NCBI GenBank assembly: GCA_947561715.1
Contig: OX387198.1
Coordinates: 19,819,145 to 19,883,144, forward strand
Length of the DNA: 64,000 bases
Direction: 5' to 3'
DNA from: Ascidia mentula
Taxonomy: Eukaryota; Chordata; Ascidiacea; Phlebobranchia; Ascidiidae
In this document: positions 57,224 through 64,000 of the stretch, one piece after another
Layout of the letters: the number at the start of each line of letters is the position of its first letter
How positions within the stretch are numbered: position 1 is the first letter of the stretch
The notes under the pieces: generated by a model
Database searches by the model: none
Told to the model about the DNA's origin: nothing
Seen by the model: only the letters and a program-made list of their open reading frames with translations
Made by a program: the position numbers and the translations under genes

Positions 57224-60200
57224 CGGAACAAAGCTGCATTCAATACGATGACATGCATTGTTCGAATATTATGAAGACGCTCGACCAACAAAGAAAACAA
57301 ACCAACAGATCATTTTGTGACGTAATGCTGATTGTCGAAGAAACGCAATTGTTTGCTCACAAAGCAGTTCTCGCAGCATGTAGCGATTTTTTTAAAACAA
57401 GACTTGATGACGAAAACCGAAAGGATTTCAAAGAAGAAATGACGTCATCCAAGAAAAAAAGTGACTCGCATCCCTCTGCATGCAACCACGTGGTCGTGCT
57501 ACCCGGGATTAAAGCATCGGTTTTAAAACTTATATTGGATTTCGTTTATCGAGGGTCGATACGAGTTGAAAGGAAAACGTTGGGTGAAGTTGTTCGTGCT
57601 TCCTGTTTGCTTCAGGTGAGAAAAGTTGGTTTATCTACATTATAAATTACGAAAACAACATTCAAGACAAACTAAAAAATCACTTTCCTTTCCTTTTTGC
57701 TTGATATAAGATTCTGTGATCACTTCCTTCTTGCTTCAAATAATATTCTGCAATCACTTTATACTTGCCTTATATGATATCCTGTGATCATTTCCTTCTT
57801 GCTTCATATGAGATTATGTAATCACTTTCTACTTGCTTCATATAAGATCCTGTGATCACCTTGTACTTGCATCATATGGGATCCTGTGATCATTTCCTTC
57901 TTGCTTCATATGAGATTCTGTGATCACTTTGTACTTGCATCATACGAGATTCTGTAATCACTTTCTTCCTGCTTTAAATGAGATTCTGTGATCACTTACT
58001 TTTTGCTACATATGAGGTCCTGTGATCACTTACTTTTTGCTTCATATGAGATCCTGTGATCACTTTCTACTTACTTCATATGAGATCCTGTGTTCACTTC
58101 CTTCTTGCTTCATATGAGATTCTGTGATCACTTTGTACTTGCATCATATGGGATCCTGTGATCATTTCCTTCTTGCTTCAGATGAGATTCTGTAATCACC
58201 TTCTACTTACTTCACATAAGATCCTGTGATCACTTCCTTCTTGCTTCATATGAGATTCTGTGATCACTTTCTTCTTGCTTCTTATGATATCCTGTGTTCA
58301 CTTACTTTTTGCTTGATATGAGATTCTGTGATCACTTCCTTCTTGCTTCATATGAGATTATGTAATCACTTTCTACTTGCTTCATATAAGATCCTGTGAT
58401 CACTTTGTACTTGCATCATATGAGATCCTGTGATCATTTCCTTCTTGCTTCATATGAGATTCTGTGATCACTTTGTACTTGCATCATACGAGATTCTGTA
58501 ATCACTTTCTTCCTGCTTTAAATGAGATTCTGTGATCACTTACTTTTTGCTACATATGAGGTCCTGTGATCACTTACTTTTTGCTTCATATGAGATCCTG
58601 TGATCACTTTCTACTTACTTCATATGAGATCCTGTGTTCACTTCCTTCTTGCTTCATATGAGATTCTTTGATCACTTCCTTCTTGCTTCATATGAGATCC
58701 TGTGTTCACTTACTTTTTGCTTGATATGAGATTCTGTGATCACTTACTTTTTGCTACATATGAGGTCCTGTGATCACTTACTTTTTGCTTCATATGAGAT
58801 CCTGTGATCACTTCCTTCTTGCTTCATATGAGATCCTGTGATCATTTCCTTCTTGCTTCGTATGAGATTCTGTGATCACTTTGTACTTGCATCATACGAG
58901 ATTCTGTAATCACTTTCTTCCTGCTTTAAATGAGATTCTGTGATCACTTACTTTTTGCTACATATGAGGTCCTGTGATCACTTACTTTTTGCTTCATATG
59001 AGATCCTGTGATCACTTTCTACTTGCTTCATATGAGATTCTGTGATCACTTTGTACTTGCATCATACGAGATTCTGTAATCACTTTCTTCCTGCTTTAAA
59101 TGAGATTCTGTGATCACTTACTTTTTGCTACATATGAGGTCCTGTGATCATTTCCTTCTTGCTTCAGATGAGATTCTGTAATCACTTTCTACTTACTTCA
59201 TATAAGATCCTGTGATCACTTCCTTCTTGCTTCATATGAGATTCTGTGATCACTTTCTTCTTGCTTCTTATGAGATCCTGTGTTCACTTACTTTTTGCTT
59301 GATATGAGATTCTGTGATCACTTGCTTCATATGAGATTATGTAATCACTTTCTACTTGCTTCATATAAGATCCTGTGATCACTTTGTACTTGCATCATAT
59401 GAGATCCTGTGATCATTTCCTTCTTGCTTCATATGAGATTCTGTGATCACTTTGTACTTGCATCATACGAGATTCTGTAATCACTTTCTTCCTGCTTTAA
59501 ATGAGATTCTGTGATCACTTACTTTTTGCTACATATGAGGTCCTGTGATCACTTACTTTTTGCTTCATATGAGATCCTGTGATCTTTTCTACTTACTTCA
59601 TATGAGATCCTGTGTTCACTTCCTTCTTGCTTCATATGAGATTCTTTGATCACTTCCTTCTTGCTTGATATGAGATCCTGTGTTCACTTACTTTTTGCTT
59701 GATATGAGATTCTGTGATCACTTTGTACTTGCATCATACGAGATTCTGTAATCACTTTCTTCTTGCTTTAAATGAGATTCTGTGATCACTTACTTTTTGC
59801 TACATATGAGGTCCTGTGATCACTTACTTTTTGCTTCATATGAGATCCTGTGATCACTTTCTACTTGCTTCATACGAGATTCTGTGATCACTTACTTTTT
59901 GCTTCATATAAGGTTTTGTGACAATTTCCTTCTTGTTTCATATGAGATCCTGTGATAACTTTCTACTTGCTTTAAAAAGATTCTGTGTTCACTTCCCTCT
60001 TGCTTCATATGAGATTCTATGATAACTTCCTTCTTGCTTCATATGAGATTCTATGATAACATCCTTCTTGCTTCATATGAGATTCTATGATAACTTGGTG
60101 CAGTTGTTCTCACTCCAGCTGTAATTATGGACCCAGAGTTTTTGTGTCGAATTTTTCGTCACCCGCAAAATGTCGGTTTTACAATAATGGAAACCAGATA

Positions 60201-61685
60201 CACGGGGTTACCTCCAACAAGTGGCGAGTTCTTTCTCATCCCTAAACACACTTTCCAACCGCGATCCCCGATCAGGTCAATGCACTAAAATATGTCAAGG
60301 ACAAGTATGTTACTAGGTACTTAACGCATTGTTTACGCTTTTCATCTAGCCAATGAGGATCGAGATCTGGCACACGTGAACTGTGTGTCTCTACCATTTA
60401 TTTTACTTTTTGTGTTTTTTTTTAGATTCAAACCTTGGTTGAAATTTCTGTCAAACTTTTGTCCGACGAAAACCAACGAAGCATAACCAGAATGAAACCA
60501 ATCAGGTAAATCCGTTAAACTTTAATATTTATTTGTCAAGTCAAATAATTATTCGTGAAAATTCTGTGTTTCAGACGGAGAAGAATCCCTGAAGTCAGCA
60601 GGCCAACAATTCTGCCACAAGGTGACGCACTTCTTATGACCGTTAAACCTTTATACAAAAACTTGGGCGGGTGATTGGCAGCATTGGTCAAGCGCTCGAC
60701 CCAACAAGTAGAAACCCTGATCGGGATTCGTGGTCTGGATATCCTGGGTTCAAACCCCGTTGTGGTCAAAGACAATAAAAAACCTTGATTGTGTTATTTA
60801 AAAGCATTGACCACGTGACAATTATATATTTATGTAGAATCGAAAAAGCGAGTTCAACCAATCAGAGAGCTCGACCACCATCACGCATCTGGTATCCCGG
60901 ATGTACAACGAAACTCCAAAGACGACGGAAAATTTCCACAATTTTCGGAATATTATGAAAAACATCACAACGCCAAATTTTACAAAGAGCTGAAAGAATT
61001 AACAAGGTTAAAAAATCAACAGCGCCTTCTAGCGGCACAACGAAAACGGGGTAAAAAGACCGACGAAAAATCTCACGGAAATTTACAACAACTTTGTAAA
61101 AATCAACAAAACAAACCAAGTGCTTGTGACGTCACAAGTGAATTGACAAAGAAACGCAGGATGTTGGCCGGGTGGCAAATCCATAGTGACCCGGATGTTG
61201 GTGGGTTGCTTGCCAACAATAAATTCGATGAACAATCGAGGGGTTTCTTTCAAATGCCCAACATGTATTTTACCCCCAGTGTGGTGGTGGCTGAAAGACC
61301 CCCAAACCCCTTCACGTGGGGAATTCCCCCGAATATTTTCCCCCATCGACGTCACGAACAATTTTTTATGTTGCCAGGCAATCCACGTTTCAGTTACAAC
61401 GTAAACCCTAAAACATTACAGCAAGACGTGTCGTCAATCAAGCACTTACGTAAGAGGAAGCTGATGTCAGCAGCTTTTCACGATTCTGGAACTGACACTG
61501 AAAGCGTGGGAACCGGAAGTATCGACAGTGGTGTTTCCATAGAAACCAACCGAAATCAACAAAACCTCTCGTTGGAAGAATTCCCGCCAAACGCATCAAT
61601 GTCAGTTACGACAATGGCTTGCGATGTGACGTCACTGAAGGAATGTGAAAACAAACTTAGACGTCATCAGCAGTGTGTGATGTAA
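57220..61685 (+). CDS. BTB/POZ-domain protein, subtelomeric
   Basis: Four exons, 1371 nt and 456 residues: 57220-57615, 60426-60505, 60575-60621 and 60838-61685; phases match. The BTB domain covers about residues 20-150: RSFCDVMLIVEE, FAHKAVLAACSDFFKTRLDD, VVVLPGIKASVLKLILDFVY, RGSIRVERKTLGEV, then ASCLLQ joined to IQTLVEISVKLLS. BTB domains dimerise and recruit corepressors or cullin-3. The rest, about 290 residues, is basic and polar (KRVQPIRELDHHH, LLAAQRKRGKKTDEK, LRKRKLMSAA) with no zinc finger, Kelch or BACK repeat I can see. RKRGKK and RKRK suggest nuclear import. An insertion, DDENRKDFKEEMTSSKKKSD, widens the BTB fold. It is the last gene before the telomere, with a 2.4-kb minisatellite in intron 1. 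Confidence 0.85.
57680..60095 (+). repeat. 34-bp minisatellite, about 70 units
   Basis: In BTB intron 1. Unit close to GATCACTTCCTTCTTGCTTC plus ATATGAGATTCTGT. Variants with ACTTTGTACTTGCATCATAC and TACTTTTTGCTACATATGAG recur in blocks, showing higher-order duplication. Each unit has TGATCA. The segment CTTCCTTCTTGCTTCATATG plus AGA matches the exon 1 end and donor (57601-57621) at 19 of 23 positions. Confidence 0.95.
60660..60775 (+). repeat. tRNA-derived SINE-like element
   Basis: In BTB intron 3. A-box-like GATTGGCAGCATTGGTCAAG and B-box-like GGGTTCAAACCCCG are 60-80 nt apart. The head matches 39345-39385, and the B-box region matches 51870-51905 (reverse). Confidence 0.65.
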
Positions 61686-62182
61686 AAATTACGACGAAAC
61701 CAATGTTTTTTTGCACTGCCAAATTTCTTGCCATATTTGCGACGACGGGAAACTCCCTGAATAGATATTACCACCGCTGTCATACGTTTTGTACAAACTG
61801 TTCCTTTTTGTTCTTCGGCGATCGCGTGGTTCCCTTTGTACGTAAGGTGTCAAACGTTTTTTTAAACGATTATCGTTTTATGTAATAAAATCTATCAATA
61901 ATTGCAGCGACTTACTTCAAATAATTCAAAAGAAACATTACAAGTAGATCGGCCGAACCCACAAAATACGTTGAATCGTTTTACAAAGTACAGCTTGAAG
62001 GCCTCAAAAATTATGTTTTCTTGACCTCTTTTTGACGAAATCCAGACAGCGTTATAACAGTACCTGCACCTGAGCAGATTGGTTAAGGTTAGGTCATAAT
62101 ATTTGCAACAGGGAGAGACGAACGTGTTTCGCGACCTAGTAAAATTGTAATAAAACTAAAAGCTGTTGATATAAACGTATGG
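61686..62182. other. BTB 3' UTR and minimal subtelomere
   Basis: Apart from the poly(A) signal there is no gene and no satellite. Sequence is unique up to the first TTAGGG. Confidence 0.6.
61884..61889 (+). terminator. BTB gene poly(A) signal AATAAA
   Basis: About 200 nt after the stop codon and about 290 bp before the telomere. Confidence 0.65.
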
Positions 62183-64000
62183 TTAGGGTTAGGGTTAGGG
62201 TTAGGGTTAGGGTTAGGGTTAGGGTTAGGGTTAGGGTTAGGGTTAGGGTTAGGGTTAGGGTTAGGGTTAGGGTTAGGGTTAGGGTTAGGGTTAGGGTTAG
62301 GGTTAGGGTTAGGGTTAGGGTTAGGGTTAGGGTTAGGGTTAGGGTTAGGGTTAGGGTTAGGGTTAGGGTTAGGGTTAGGGTTAGGGTTAGGGTTAGGGTT
62401 AGGGTTAGGGTTAGGGTTAGGGTTAGGGTTAGGGTTAGGGTTAGGGTTAGGGTTAGGGTTAGGGTTAGGGTTAGGGTTAGGGTTAGGGTTAGGGTTAGGG
62501 TTAGGGTTAGGGTTAGGGTTAGGGTTAGGGTTAGGGTTAGGGTTAGGGTTAGGGTTAGGGTTAGGGTTAGGGTTAGGGTTAGGGTTAGGGTTAGGGTTAG
62601 GGTTAGGGTTAGGGTTAGGGTTAGGGTTAGGGTTAGGGTTAGGGTTAGGGTTAGGGTTAGGGTTAGGGTTAGGGTTAGGGTTAGGGTTAGGGTTAGGGTT
62701 AGGGTTAGGGTTAGGGTTAGGGTTAGGGTTAGGGTTAGGGTTAGGGTTAGGGTTAGGGTTAGGGTTAGGGTTAGGGTTAGGGTTAGGGTTAGGGTTAGGG
62801 TTAGGGTTAGGGTTAGGGTTAGGGTTAGGGTTAGGGTTAGGGTTAGGGTTAGGGTTAGGGTTAGGGTTAGGGTTAGGGTTAGGGTTAGGGTTAGGGTTAG
62901 GGTTAGGGTTAGGGTTAGGGTTAGGGTTAGGGTTAGGGTTAGGGTTAGGGTTAGGGTTAGGGTTAGGGTTAGGGTTAGGGTTAGGGTTAGGGTTAGGGTT
63001 AGGGTTAGGGTTAGGGTTAGGGTTAGGGTTAGGGTTAGGGTTAGGGTTAGGGTTAGGGTTAGGGTTAGGGTTAGGGTTAGGGTTAGGGTTAGGGTTAGGG
63101 TTAGGGTTAGGGTTAGGGTTAGGGTTAGGGTTAGGGTTAGGGTTAGGGTTAGGGTTAGGGTTAGGGTTAGGGTTAGGGTTAGGGTTAGGGTTAGGGTTAG
63201 GGTTAGGGTTAGGGTTAGGGTTAGGGTTAGGGTTAGGGTTAGGGTTAGGGTTAGGGTTAGGGTTAGGGTTAGGGTTAGGGTTAGGGTTAGGGTTAGGGTT
63301 AGGGTTAGGGTTAGGGTTAGGGTTAGGGTTAGGGTTAGGGTTAGGGTTAGGGTTAGGGTTAGGGTTAGGGTTAGGGTTAGGGTTAGGGTTAGGGTTAGGG
63401 TTAGGGTTAGGGTTAGGGTTAGGGTTAGGGTTAGGGTTAGGGTTAGGGTTAGGGTTAGGGTTAGGGTTAGGGTTAGGGTTAGGGTTAGGGTTAGGGTTAG
63501 GGTTAGGGTTAGGGTTAGGGTTAGGGTTAGGGTTAGGGTTAGGGTTAGGGTTAGGGTTAGGGTTAGGGTTAGGGTTAGGGTTAGGGTTAGGGTTAGGGTT
63601 AGGGTTAGGGTTAGGGTTAGGGTTAGGGTTAGGGTTAGGGTTAGGGTTAGGGTTAGGGTTAGGGTTAGGGTTAGGGTTAGGGTTAGGGTTAGGGTTAGGG
63701 TTAGGGTTAGGGTTAGGGTTAGGGTTAGGGTTAGGGTTAGGGTTAGGGTTAGGGTTAGGGTTAGGGTTAGGGTTAGGGTTAGGGTTAGGGTTAGGGTTAG
63801 GGTTAGGGTTAGGGTTAGGGTTAGGGTTAGGGTTAGGGTTAGGGTTAGGGTTAGGGTTAGGGTTAGGGTTAGGGTTAGGGTTAGGGTTAGGGTTAGGGTT
63901 AGGGTTAGGGTTAGGGTTAGGGTTAGGGTTAGGGTTAGGGTTAGGGTTAGGGTTAGGGTTAGGGTTAGGGTTAGGGTTAGGGTTAGGGTTAGGGTTAGGG
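62183..64000 (+). repeat. Telomere, (TTAGGG) x 303
   Basis: 1818 bp of perfect TTAGGG with no variant unit seen. The G-rich strand runs 5' to 3' toward the window end, the correct orientation for a right chromosome end. It runs off the window. Confidence 0.98.

Noticed and set aside
60660-60775. tRNA gene in BTB intron 3
   Set aside because: It has A- and B-box-like blocks but no cloverleaf, and related fragments at 39336 and 51860 indicate a SINE.
62183-64000. Interstitial telomeric repeat
   Set aside because: Perfect units, correct strand orientation and running to the window end favour a true chromosome end.

Overview
This window looks like the right-hand end of a chromosome from a Ciona-type tunicate (sea squirt). 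It is AT-rich, with compact multi-exon genes, many short introns, chordate gene families (spinster transporter, CRALBP, transcobalamin, C1QBP) and a terminal (TTAGGG)n telomere on the + strand. The tunicate assignment is an inference from gene families and genome style; no database search was possible. I rebuilt gene models by hand by joining exons at splice sites and requiring phase continuity. Each gene below closes to a whole number of codons.

Layout. 1-6122: tandem 5S rRNA array (34 copies, many with deletions) with higher-order repeats. 6598-7096 (-): small ankyrin-repeat protein resembling ANKRD66. 9388-19151 (+): spinster-type MFS transporter with two alternative last exons. 19.3-24.6 kb: nested transposons (dispersed repeat family, 1.3-kb TIR element, hAT MITE with 8-bp target duplication, dead LINE). 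25413-28519 (+): C1QBP/p32. 29634-39276 (+): secreted or GPI-anchored protein with seven LDL-receptor class A modules, whose sixth intron is a 6.6-kb, 53-bp-unit minisatellite. 40032-43204 (+): CRALBP/RLBP1-like CRAL-TRIO protein. 43.2-48.3 kb: repeats, no gene found. 48351-50600 (-): unrecognised Gly/Ala/Val-rich protein. 50923-54318 (+): transcobalamin/intrinsic-factor-like protein, divergent from the previous gene across 322 bp. 57220-61685 (+): BTB-domain protein with a 2.4-kb intronic minisatellite. 62183-64000: uninterrupted telomere.

The most unusual signal recurs at three exons, in two genes. Minisatellite units contain a copy of the adjacent 3' splice site plus the first bases of the exon. 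C1QBP exon 7 is preceded by about 44 copies of a 21-22-bp unit. LDLa exon 7 is preceded by about 124 copies of a 53-bp unit. LDLa exon 6 is preceded by four older copies of a 47-bp unit. The BTB-gene array may be a fourth case, seeded on a 5' splice site. The true exon therefore forms the last unit of a long ladder of decoy acceptors. Decoy use shifts the frame or meets a stop, so the spliceosome must choose one acceptor among dozens of near-identical ones.

The genes are a mixed set (lysosomal lipid transport, mitochondrial matrix protein, retinoid carrier, vitamin B12 carrier and others) with no sign of a shared pathway.
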